From Trametopsis cervina (Eukaryota > Basidiomycota > Agaricomycetes > Polyporales > Irpicaceae), in NCBI GenBank assembly GCA_022385755.1, contig MU278348.1:1927470-1991469 (forward strand): a stretch of 64,000 nt of DNA. Reading direction: 5' to 3'. The position numbers and the translations under genes are program-made. The notes below the pieces were generated by a model. That model did not search any database, was not told where the DNA came from, and saw only the letters and a list, made by a program, of their open reading frames with translations. This document shows, piece by piece, positions 34,989 to 45,472 of the stretch (positions are counted from its first letter, which is position 1; the number at the start of each line of letters is the position of its first letter).

Positions 34989-35942
34989 CTATGCTGCGAC
35001 AGGTATACGTTCGCGCTCTTGGCTGACGGGTTCCTCCTCTTCTGTAAAGTACGGGGGTGAGCATACGCTTCGACGTATCGCAATGCGCTTACCTTCGATA
35101 TGGGCGGGAACGGGTTCGGTAGTGGGTACTGAAGGGAGATGTATCGGTCGTTCTGGTTCCTGCTCTCCCAGCTGTAAACGTATATGAGAAGATGACCATG
35201 ATATCCATGTAGTGAGGACATACCGCTTCCCGCTGTAGCGCCTCTAACTCAGTCTGAACAGCCTCCTCATCCTCGATGGTCAAGTTGTTAGCAAGCATAT
35301 CGTCGATTTCCTGTGCGGTATGATGCTCAGTATGGTTCGCATATAGGTTGTTTAGTAGCAGGAGGACTCACCCGCTGATACGCCTGCGCCTCCGCAGTCT
35401 CCTCGAGCAGTCTCTCGACCGAGTCAATGTTCATCTCTTTATGTATCTGTTTAAGAACCTCATTTCCCTGCTGTAGCCCATGGAGCACGGAGACTTCAAC
35501 GAGGGAGAACTCGATGGTAGAGACCTAGGGCCCGCGTCAGCGTCGGTGAGCGGACGGCATGAGGGGGAACATTTGTACCAGGTGTTCCAGGTTCTCGAGC
35601 TGGGCATCTGTCTTCGCTAGGAGGCCTTCTTGGTATTTGCGTCTGCGCAGGGCTAGGAGGGCGCGGTCTTTCTGGCCGGCAGCGAGCTGCGCCCTGGCGA
35701 TCTCGTGTTCTCTGTCGAGCACGCCTTGGATCTACCCGGTATATATGAGCATGGGGTGTCTTGAGTAGAACATGATAGGGGTACTACCTTCTTCTGGTAT
35801 TGCCTGACTTTATCGCGTTGTAGTTTGAGGCTGCGAAGACCATACTTAGTGCCAATCTCGTACACTAATAGATAGTACAGACGAACTCGAGGATAGCTCG
35901 GTCCTGCTTCGTTATCTTCGGAACAGACTGGTTTCCCCCCAT
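34989..35942 (-). CDS. VPS20: ESCRT-III subunit VPS20 (CHMP6)
   Basis: Starts ESCRT-III polymerisation on endosomes by linking ESCRT-II to Snf7, in multivesicular body formation. First exon: MGGNQSVPKITKQDRAIL, then after a GTTCGT donor the frame continues DLKLQRDKVRQYQKK. The Gly-2 after Met is the expected N-myristoylation site. Helices: IQGVLDREHEIARAQLAAGQ, DRALLALRRRKYQEGLLAK, TDAQLENLEHLV, VSTIEFSLVEVSVLHGLQQG, NEVLKQIHKEMNIDSVERL and EIDDMLANNLTIEDEEAVQT. The Pro/Glu-rich tail ends EEEPVSQERERIPVAA. Several exons. The gene converges on the cyclophilin gene across 129 bases. Confidence 0.95.
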
Positions 35943-36376
35943 CTTGTCTGTTTCGTCCGCTTAGTCCAGAGATGTATAGTTGCACGTTCTAATGTCGACA
36001 GCGTTGCTGAGAAAGGGGCTTCATACAGATCATGAAGTGGTCGTCATAAGTGTACACTGGTTAGATCGCGCGTTGTTCCTGAAACCGACTTCGACGAACT
36101 CGCGTGCCCATCGCGCACATGGCGTGTTTGCCGATCCCAGATCTCCTCGCACGCTTCGTCACGAACAGCCATCGACATGTGAATCCAGTATATTGAGAGC
36201 AAGTAGCGAGCGAAAGCAAGTAAAACAAACAGACAAACAGACATGATAACGATAGCTCTACTCCTATGTATGTATATGCAGCAATGTATTAAAGTACAAC
36301 CTGTTTCTTCCATTCATTATATGATAACATCAGTGAGAGATCCCAGTCCGTTGCAGACAGCCCATATACAGAGAAA
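35943..36376. other. Gap between the VPS20 start and GPCR end
   Basis: Upstream of VPS20 and 3' flank of the receptor gene. A short ACAAACAGACAAACAGACA repeat lies at about 36,225-36,243. No gene was recognised. Confidence 0.4.
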
Positions 36377-38056
36377 CTATACACCCGGCGGAAGAAAGAT
36401 GGTCGCACCTACTGGCGGGGAGCCAGGCTGCGGGTCGGAGTTCGTCTGGCTCTTGGCGGTGTCTCCTAAGGTCGGAAGCTGGGTAGAAGAGACATATGGT
36501 GACTGCCGCAGATCGAAAGAGGGAGTAGGTTGGCTCGTGTAGCGACTGTGGAACGTCGATAGCGACGATGGTACGGGGCTGCCGGACTGACGCGGCGGGC
36601 CCATGGAAAAGGGGCGCTCTTTCGTCTCCCGATCGGGGAGTAGACGAGGTCGTGTTAATGTGAAGACCATGACGTTGAGGTATCCTGACGATGCAAAGAG
36701 GACGTCCGCGAAGACTGTCGCAGCCCAGGGGACTTGATGTCCGGTGAATCCTAGCCATCTTGTGACAGCTATAGGGAGAGTCTGCAGAGGCGTCAGCAAA
36801 TACTCAAAGTCTATTGCGGATGAGAACAGACTGTGATAGTATATACAGCGGGATATCTGCAAGTATGTCAATTTCAGGATGAGATGGTGTACAAAATGAG
36901 ACACGTACACAAGCATCTGTAGCGCCAGCCGCTTCTCCAGGCGCGGTGTCGCACGGCCAGTTTCGCTGTTCTTGAGGAAACGGATCTGCCAGTTTGCAAT
37001 GACCAGGGTACAGTCATAGCGCATCACAAAGGCAATGGGGACGTAGAGGAGGAAGTTGAGAAAGCATGTAATCCATAGCCACAGGTACTCCAGTACAATC
37101 CGTTGCACTGGGTACTGTTCTGTAATCCAACACCCTGCGACAATATGTCAGTGTACAGCCCTCGATGGCAGGGAGCATTGGGCGCACAAAATTGAGTGTT
37201 GCCGTAATAATCCTTGCCCTTGTGTGTCCCTAAGCTGATAGCAGCGATAAGCACTACAAAGATCCAGATGAAGCCGATGACAAAGAAGGGCAGTTTGCTC
37301 CTCGGCTCCGGCCGCCAGCGGAAAACCAGGGCAAAGAAGGTGTGCAGTGCTATAGCAAGGGAGCTATGATGCAGCTCAGTCTACAATGGGATTACGTGAA
37401 GTAGGACTTATTGTCTTACGCGAATGCGACGCTGACATCCCCTATTTGCTTCAAGACACCTTCATGATATTAAGCGATATTGCTGACGATGAGGAAGCAT
37501 GCTGCACATACCTTGCGCAGTACATGTCTCGCCCTCTGTGACTCCCTATTGTTGTCACACCAATGGGTAAGGCGAGCTTTCCGCGACAGTATATATAATC
37601 AGGCGTACCGCTTCTCTGATCCATTTCACATCAATGATGCCCCCTATGGAATGCGTACGTTAGATCGGTACACAGAGGCACCTCGCCACAGATAGCCGGA
37701 GGTGAACCCATATACACAGAAACATACCTGCGGACTGGATGAGCTCAGAGACGAGCAGGGAGAGGAAGTACCAATGGACGTGCGTCGTCGTCGACCACTT
37801 GCGTGCGGCGTTTGCTTTGACCTTCGACACGGAGTACTGTGTTCCGCGAACATATCATCAGCCCAGCAGTTCGATCATGGCCACATCCCGCGAAGGAGAC
37901 TCTTATACGCACGCCAATGTAGGCTAGAAGACCCACGACTGCCAGCGCGGACAAGGAGGCCGCTTCGACGACGAACACGAGGCCTAATCGGACGCCAAAA
38001 TCGAAAGGGGTCGAGACGGAACAGTTGGCATCCTCGTCTGTCTCGCAGGCAAGCAT
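36377..38056 (-). CDS. Seven-helix receptor, Git3/cAMP-receptor-like GPCR
   Basis: Probable plasma-membrane nutrient- or pheromone-independent signalling receptor coupled to a G-alpha protein, by similarity to the fungal glucose/cAMP-receptor-like class. Start MLACETDEDANCSVSTPFDF. Helices in order: 1 VVEAASLSALAVVGLLAYIG; 2 HVHWYFLSLLVSELIQSAGG; 3 LKQIGDVSVAFASLAIALHT; 4 LPFFVIGFIWIFVVLIAAIS; 5 IVLEYLWLWITCFLNFLLYV; 6 MLVYPAVYTITTLPIAVTRW; 7 TVFADVLFASSGYLNVMVFT. A Cys before helix 3 (GETCTAQG) and one before helix 5 (CWITEQYPVQ) can form the usual disulfide. The Ser/Pro-rich tail (PSSLSTFHSRYTSQPTPSFD) could be phosphorylated. Eight or more introns, with one 25-base exon in helix 6. No ligand can be assigned. 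Confidence 0.72.
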
Positions 38057-38923
38057 GAAGCTGCGGCTGCTAGGTAGAGAGGTTGAATCCCTGCTGAATC
38101 GCGCTGCGGGGGATGTGGTTGGCGGCAGGGTACGAGGGGGTGTCTAGCGAGCATGGGGAGAGGGTATGACATTTGACCGATGCTGCACGGATGATAAGGC
38201 AACCGCCCATACTATCCGTTCATTTTCGGTCGTGGTCTCCAAACACACGCATAAGGGACACATCCTGGGAACGGCCTCAATTCGACGTCCCATTGGGTGC
38301 ACGGCTTGGTCGGCGATTTGGGGATGCGCGTTCGCCGTGTTCGTCTATCCGGACGCCCCCACAAACGTTAACTCTGTCCGTTCTGCGAGTTGTGCTCGGC
38401 ATTCTGCTCCAGTGTTGGGCGGTCGCTATTTTTGCGCTGGGCGTTGTGGTATGTTGACAATCGTGGAAGACTATCTGCTGTGCGCTGCTGCGGTGGCGAG
38501 TTGCTGAAGAGCCGCGAAACCCAATTGCGGAAGACACCTACATCCAGCGCCTAACGCCTCGTGTGCGCGGAAATCGAGAATGCTCGCAGTACATACGAGG
38601 TAAGCACTGGTCTACTAGCAGAACCTAAACAAGGGCGTGTTGCTGATGATAATCATCCATTCTGGCTATCATGATGTCTAGAAGCGGGAAATCTCTCCCA
38701 AGTTTGTTATAGCCAACGAACATTCTGTCAGTACTGTACTATACAGAACCTCGCGCTCAATGTATCCAAGTCGCATCATAATCGGCTCGGCTCATACCTT
38801 TTCGTCATATGAGCCAAGGGTTTTATACAATCACAAGGTTATCGCACAGACCATCCCTATTCCAGCAACGAACTATGTGCGGGGCGAAAATGAACGAGAG
38901 AAATCACAAGTCCGTCACCGACT
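38057..38923. other. Gap between GPCR start and P450 copy 1 end
   Basis: An 867-base gap. A plus-strand frame at 38,166-38,507 (113 codons) overlaps another in a different frame; neither has protein character, so both are left out. Nothing else was recognised. Confidence 0.4.
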
Positions 38924-41213
38924 TCATAACTTTTCACGGGCGGCTTCCACCAGAGCCTTGTGCTCTGCAGACCTGGGTTGGATATCACATTTGAAAGGCA
39001 ATGGGTATCTGCGCACAATCGAGTCAAATGATACCTATCTGATCGCATTGCCCAACCAGGCTACTTACGACATAAATCCCGCGGTAAACCCTCCGCCAGG
39101 CGTAATCTCATTCCCCTCTGCGTCCTTCGCCTTGGCGAAATTGAAAACCGCTAGGATAGAGGCGATGGCAAGCCATACGGACTCATATGCCAAGTGTCGA
39201 CCTGGGCATATGCGTCGACCGTAACCGAAAGAAGCCGTTGCCGGGTCGAGTACGTCCGGATCGATCTTGCCATCCTTCAAGAAACGATCCGGGTTGAAGA
39301 CATGGGGTTCCTGATACGCTGTTTCGTCGCGTAAGATTGCCCTAGCGGTTCAGAGGTGAGACTCAAGTGGGCTTATCACTGTGACGGAGACAGCCACGCC
39401 GGGCCACGCACCAACTGTTTGGCACAACAATGGAGCCCTTCGGGATGTAATATCCCTTGTAAAAGTCATCCGAGGAGCTTTGATGCGGTACCGCTGTGTA
39501 CTGACGTTAGCCTGGCACGGAGCGCCAACTTCTCAGGTTCCGTGGCATCACCACTGACCTAGAGGAACGATCGGGTGCCATCTGAGGGCCTCCTTGACAA
39601 GAGCATGACAGTATTGGAGTACATCATAGTCGGCGAACGTAGGCAGCCTTCCGGAGCAATGGAGGTCTATCTCTGCCTGTGCCTTCCTCTGAATGTCCGG
39701 TTGTAGCATCACCGCAAGTATGAAGGACCTGATGGTGGACACAACCTGATGCATCACCGCGCGCATTAGACCTGGGTGCGTTCTCGCCCATTTTGATGTG
39801 TGAACTCACTGTGTCCACGCCGGCTAGAAGAACCGACTGTCAGGCCCGTGCACCCCGAAGAATAGAGTTTTGCCTCACCGACGTACATGGTCCCCAGCGT
39901 CCCGCGGGCGGCGGACTCTGCGTACTCCGCATCTGGTGCGTTCTTCACCATATTTTCTATGATGGACGTCCCGACGCAGTCCACCGCCACTCCTTGTTCC
40001 TGAGCCGCAGTCACATCAGTGCTATGCGCACACTCCGGAACGCGGTCTCCCTCACCATCCGATGCTTCACAATGTTGTACGGTATATGGCACGCTTCTGT
40101 CGCCCAATGCTTCCACTCCCTCGCTTGCTTCTGGAAACCTGCGCCAGGGACCCATTCCGGGACATACTTCACTGTGCTCAGCAGAACCGGAAGAATCAGT
40201 TAGCTAACCATATAGCATGGGACATCCGCTTACAGAACGGTAGAATGTCGACCATGTACGATCCGGCATTTATCGCCGCAGAGGCGGCTTCTGTTGACCG
40301 TTCCGAGATATACATGAACGGATCATTCTGCTCTTGGGCCTCGATCCCGTACGCAATTCTAAGAATGGTGCCTCCAGCCATACTGCAGTTTAACAAGTGA
40401 GACGTTGATGATGCCGGCCGACGGTCAGATGGCGAGATACAATTAATCATAATGTACTCACTGACGTAGGTGATCCGAGAAGCCTTCGCTGTGTCGGAGT
40501 AGCTTCTCAAGGAGCACAATAGTCGAGTGTTCTTCGATAGAACGGAACTGTTTCATTGTTTCGGGGCCTAAGTACTGATGGAAGGCGCGCCGGTGGTCTT
40601 TCCAGAGAGCATTGTACCGAAGGAGTGTCGTAGACCATCCGTAGTCAACTCTAGTGGAGATAATTCGCTTGATCACATTATATGTTGCCAGGTCTGTTTA
40701 CACCTACAATTCGTTGAGCATGACCATACGCGATCTTGAGTCCGGGGGGTAGAACCATTGAACAAACCGAGAAACACACTCAGCTCCGTGAACAAGGGCG
40801 AGTATATATAACGTACCTATCCGAGTAGTTTGATGACCGCTTCTCCAATAAGTCCGTCACTGCCTGAGCCGAATTGAGGACGATCAAGTTCGTTCCCATC
40901 ACATTGAGTCGGATAATGTCGGAATCTGACAACAAGGCCGTATACATATGAGCCAAAGGCACGAAACGAATGTGCACCGCTACGCACCGTATTTCTTGCT
41001 CATGGCGAGGTGGGCCACCCATGAGGGTTCTTTTGGTACGTCCAGAAGGTTGCCAATGAGAGGGAAACCCGGCGGACCTGGTGGGTGCGGAAGCCTCTTG
41101 TTGCTTCGATTATACCCCACACGCCAGATGTACAACGCTGCACATGAGGCTAGTACAGCTGAGGCAACGGCTGCATTAGGAACGGTAAGAACGAAGTTGA
41201 GGTTGAGGGGCAT
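38924..41213 (-). pseudogene. Cytochrome P450, tandem copy 1, with a one-base frameshift
   Basis: A membrane-anchored monooxygenase of the basidiomycete CYP type (substrate unknown). Read exon by exon it matches copy 2 throughout: [84 protein letters not shown] for the oxygen-binding helix, YCHALVKEALRWHP (the ExxR motif), NPDRF and the heme loop [13 protein letters not shown]. It ends [13 protein letters not shown]. All splice joins I checked hold. The exception: after FRSVR the frame runs IALM and stops at TGA (40011-40013), while the next residues (TDVTAAQEQG) continue in another frame. One extra A after CGC would restore it. Either a recent pseudogene or a sequencing or assembly error. 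A TATATATA box lies 40 bases before the ATG. Confidence 0.82.
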
Positions 41214-42330
41214 CGAGTAAACAAATGACTGGTTGAGATGCAGCCTTCGCAGTATATATATCGCGAACTCCATCCTGTTATCGTAACAGCTCGCCGACCC
41301 GTGTCAGAATAGTTCAATGTATACTCTTGATTTCTTCGCACACGAAATCACATTTGGAACGCACCGTGTATAGTCAGAGCGGCAAAAGGAGGAGGTTTCG
41401 ATCTGCATGCCGTATTAGAACCACCGATGTCAGATGGCGTGTGTTCAGAAAGCGAGACGCTGCTGCTTGGTCTATTACAATTAGGGTATAGATAGTAACA
41501 GCAGAAGGGTTGTGGAGACTCACGGTATGCCTGGACTGCGGGATGCCACGAAAGAAGACGTCACGCACAACAAGTGTCTCAGGCGGACGCGTTCGAGACT
41601 GGTCTCGCGATGTCTCAGCCATCGTGTGAGAACCTTAGAACTGTTCGGGGGCGTAGCTGGCTTGTCGAAGCATGCACTGCAACCGTTCCAGCAATCCGCA
41701 ACTGGAGCCGCAAAAGTTAGGGTCAGGCATTCACTGCTCGACGTACAGAGGATAGGAGGTCGCTTGATGGACGTGGTGCTGCTCCGCAGACATTTCTCAT
41801 TATTATCAGCAGCTTCGCAGAAGTCGTAGCCCTACACAGCCGTGAATGAGATCTCCGGGCTAATTTCGATCGATGCTCGTTTGTATGAGCGTCTTTGGGA
41901 GGGCCACATGTGTGGCGTGTGAGGTGAAGCTTATTCTGTGGGATGGAATTTTGGCTTCAATGTTTGCATTGTGTCTATGAGTGTCAAGCCCCCATAACGA
42001 TAGGTTTCGCCGCTGTATCGATATATCAGTGCGTGTTGACCGTATGAACCCTAAAGGGCTACACACCTGGGGTACTTCCCTGACGTGTCAATGATACGGG
42101 AACAAAGAAGCATTACACATCTGTACCCACGATGCAGTGTTATTTAGTATTTTATAACGCTTGCTCTCCTTTCGTCCGTCAGGTCCTCACAACAGTGTCC
42201 CTGCGAACGTGGACCAAAGCCTCACACAATACCGAGATTATCGCGCAGAGCGAGCCAATCCAAGCACGGGTTTATTCCAAGATGAAAATAAACGAGTAAA
42301 GCAATGCTCGACGTCCGCTCGTCGCCAGTT
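41214..42330. other. Gap between the two P450 copies, with the copy 1 TATA box
   Basis: TATATATA at 41253-41260 serves copy 1. A minus-strand frame at 41,374-41,622 starting MAETSRDQSRTRPPETLVV has a GTGAGT donor after SRHT, but nothing recognisable follows, so it is not called. The rest is A/T-rich and empty of recognisable features. Confidence 0.45.
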
Positions 42331-44617
42331 TCATAGATTTCCACGAACTGCCTCCACAAGAGCCTTGTGCTCTGCAGACCGTGGTTGGATAACGCAATTG
42401 AACGACAATGGATGACTGTGCGCAACCGAATGAGACACCATTTCACTCAAGCATGAACCACTTACGACAAGAATCCCATGTGATACTCTCCGCTAGGGGT
42501 GATCTCATTCCCCTCCGCGTCTTTTGCTTTGGCAAGCTTGAACACGGCTAAAACAGATGCAACAGTAATCCATATGCTGTCGTACGCCATGTGTCGACCT
42601 GGGCATATCCGTCGACCGAAGCCAAAGGCAGCTGTCACTGGGTCGCGCATGTCTGGATCGATCTTTCCGTCTCTCATGAAACGATCTGGGTTAAAAGCGC
42701 TGGGATCTCTGTAGGCCGCTTCATCATGTAATATCGCCCTATTGGTTCAGCAGTGAGACTCCAGGCGGCCGGGGATAATGAGCCAGGCAGATACGCTGGA
42801 CCACGCACCAGCTGTTTCCGACAACTATAGAGCCTTTGGGAATATGATATCCGTTGTAGACGTCATCCGAAGAACTTCGGTGTGGCACCCCTGTGTGGTG
42901 CCATTAGCAAGGCATGGAGGACCAACTCCTGAGCGTGATGACTGACCGAGAGGGACGACAGGGTTCCATCTGAGTACCTCTTTGACTATAGCATGACAGT
43001 ATTGGAGGGTGTCGTAATCGGCGAACGTCGGGAGCCGGCCAGGGCAATGCAGGTCAATCTCTGTTTGTGCCTTCGCCTGAACTTCTGGATGTAGTACCAT
43101 TGCGAGGATGAAGAAGCCGAGGGCCGACACGGTCTGGTATACCAACGTGCTCATTGTTTCTGTATACGCTCTCGCCGATTCGAACGCCGGAACTCACCGT
43201 ATCTGCGGCGCCTGGTAGAACCAACCGCCAGCCTCAGTTTACGCCGAATAACAAAAGGCTGGCCTCACCAAGATATATGGATCCCAATGCACCGCGAACG
43301 ACCGTCTCTGCGTACTCAGTATCTTGTGCTTTGTAGACCATGTTCTCTATGAGGAATGCCCCGACGCAGTCCGTCGCTTCCCCTTGTTCCTGAGCCGCGA
43401 TGTCACTGGTGTTACGCACACTTGAGAGTCCCGTCTCACATACCATCCGACGCTTTACAATACTGTACGGCTCGTGCAATGAGCCAAGCACCCAATGCTT
43501 CCACATCCGTGCCTGTTTTTTGAAACCTGCCCCAGGTATCCATTCCGGGAGATACTTCACTGATCGCACGAGAACAGGAAGAATCAGCAACACGCAGAGC
43601 TCACAGATGCTACCGAGATATCTACTTACGAAACGGCAGGATATCAACCAAGTATGACCCCGCGTTTACTGTCGCAGAGACTGATTCCATTGCCTTTTCT
43701 GCCATGTATATAAACGGGTCATCTTCTTCCTGAGCCTCGATTCCGTACGCAATTTTAAGGATCTTGCTCCCAGCCATGCTGCAAGTTTGACAGGTGTTGA
43801 TCATGCGTACGTGACATAAAAACGACCATTGTTATGAGGAGATAGATTGCAGCATACTCACTGACGCAGATGGTCCATGAAGCCTTCGGGACGCAAAAGT
43901 AGTTTCTCAAGGAATACCGCAGTCCCGCTCTCTTCGACTGGCCGGAATTGTTTTATTGTTTCAGGGCCCATGTACTGATGGAATGCACGTCGATGATCCT
44001 TCCAGAGGGTGCCATAGCCAATAAACGTTGTGGCCCATCCGAAGCCGATACTGAGACATATATTGCGTAACATTGCGATGTAAGTTGCTGCGCTGACGAC
44101 GGGACAACTGAGACGTACAGCTCGTTGAGCATCACCATCCGATGCCTTGAAATCATTGAACATAGCGGAAAGATCAGAAGTTAGCTTGGTGGAACAAAAC
44201 ACGTGCTCACGCCGTACCTGTCCGAGTAGTTCAATGAACGCTTCTCCAGTAAATCTGACACTGCCTGTGCCGAGTTAAGGATGATGAGGTTGGTGCCCAG
44301 AACATTCAGTCGAATAATGTCAGAATCTAACGGCCAGCGCCGTATACACATCAGTCGCGGGTAAAAAGGAAGTGAGAAGCAAGTAGACACCATAACACAC
44401 CGTATTTCTTACTCATAGCGAGGTATCCCATGAACGCGGGCTGTTTGGGGACGTCCAAAATGTTACCGACAAGAGGCAGACCCGGCGGACCCGGTGGGTG
44501 AGGAAGCCTCTGCTCGTTCCTGCTGTATCTAGAGCGCCATACGCACAGTACACATGAGGCCAGTACAACTGTACTCAAGACTGTTTCAGTAACGGTGAAG
44601 TTGAGATGAAGAGACAT
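42331..44617 (-). CDS. Cytochrome P450, tandem copy 2, intact
   Basis: Heme-thiolate monooxygenase at the endoplasmic reticulum membrane, paralogue of the frameshifted copy to its left. Starts [20 protein letters not shown] (membrane anchor), then [20 protein letters not shown] and [18 protein letters not shown]. About ten exons, including a 27-base exon HRMVMLNEL and a 14-base exon (43198-43211) giving GAADT of helix I. Other motifs: [20 protein letters not shown] (ExxR), [25 protein letters not shown] and [19 protein letters not shown] with the heme Cys. It ends [14 protein letters not shown] followed the frame through all joins and found no break. The type resembles families such as CYP5144 of polypores, but I do not assign one. 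TTTATA (44665-44670) lies about 50 bases before the ATG. Confidence 0.92.
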
Positions 44618-45472
44618 TGTTTGGAGGCAGATGTTGCGTTACTGCTCGTTGGAGAGGTATTGCCTTTATACTGTATGTCAAGGACCCCATATCATCGTGT
44701 CATACTCGTCCGTCCACTGTAAGGTTTTCAGACAGGGATTCTCCATTTCCTTCAACAGAATCCCATGAACCTGCGGCACTGGAGAAAGATAACATGTCTA
44801 GACCGTCACGGAGAACAGTTGTATACGTAGCGTATTGATACCCCTAAACATGAGTGATGTTCCCGTCCATTCAATCAAGGCGTCACTGTACCAACACATA
44901 ATGAGGTGATTGATGAGGCTGATAGAGAATAGATCAGCGCTTGCAGTATGTGGAAAGCTGGATATTTATATAGTCACGTACGAGATCTGATGCTTTTGTG
45001 CCGTAGAGACGTGAGACCCGTGGAGCTGAGTACTTCTGAGTTGCTGAGGCATGCTACATGTCTGTGTGCGATAATCGGCAATCGTATACCCGGGTGTAGA
45101 ATACACGCAATTAGTATCCTGATAGTGAAGTGTGTCGCTGGAACTATGACTTCGGTCTGTCAGACAAACGTGATTGCGCGGCGTTGAATATGTGGATCTT
45201 TCTTACCTAAAGGGCCTTGTTTCAAACGTTTCTTTCCAAAGTGGGGTTGTGGGAGACACGAGGGGCAGCATCAGACAAGTGGAATGTTATAATATGTATA
45301 CAAACTTCCGTGCATCAGCGCATGCTCATTGTCGCCCGTGTGGACATTGAAAAGCCACTCACCTGAGCTACCTCCCGGACATACGAGCAACATACTAACG
45401 CTGAAATTTTGTACATCCATTGATTCTCATACAATGTTTCTCAGCATATGACGAGACCTGCAAGCTATACTT
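44618..45472. other. Gap upstream of P450 copy 2
   Basis: TATAAA on the minus strand (44665-44670) is the copy 2 TATA box. The remaining 800 bases contain only short frames without protein character, and no repeat shared with the copy 1 upstream region was noticed by eye. Confidence 0.45.

Noticed and set aside
34538..35221. Minus-strand frame of 227 codons over the cyclophilin end and VPS20 tail
   Set aside because: It crosses two well-supported genes and reads as reversed low-complexity sequence.
36225..36243. Short ACAAACAGACAAACAGACA repeat as a possible microsatellite or array
   Set aside because: Only a few units, without spacers or larger structure; ordinary low-complexity sequence.
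38166..38507. Plus-strand frame of 113 codons upstream of the GPCR
   Set aside because: Overlaps another frame of similar length; no promoter, domain or codon signal.
41374..41622. Minus-strand frame MAETSRDQSRTRPPETLVV between the P450 copies
   Set aside because: Has a possible donor, but no convincing continuation or family; left as an unconfirmed remnant.
38924..44617. A secondary-metabolite gene cluster around the two P450 genes
   Set aside because: No synthase, transferase or cluster regulator is adjacent; neighbours are a receptor and a WD-repeat protein.
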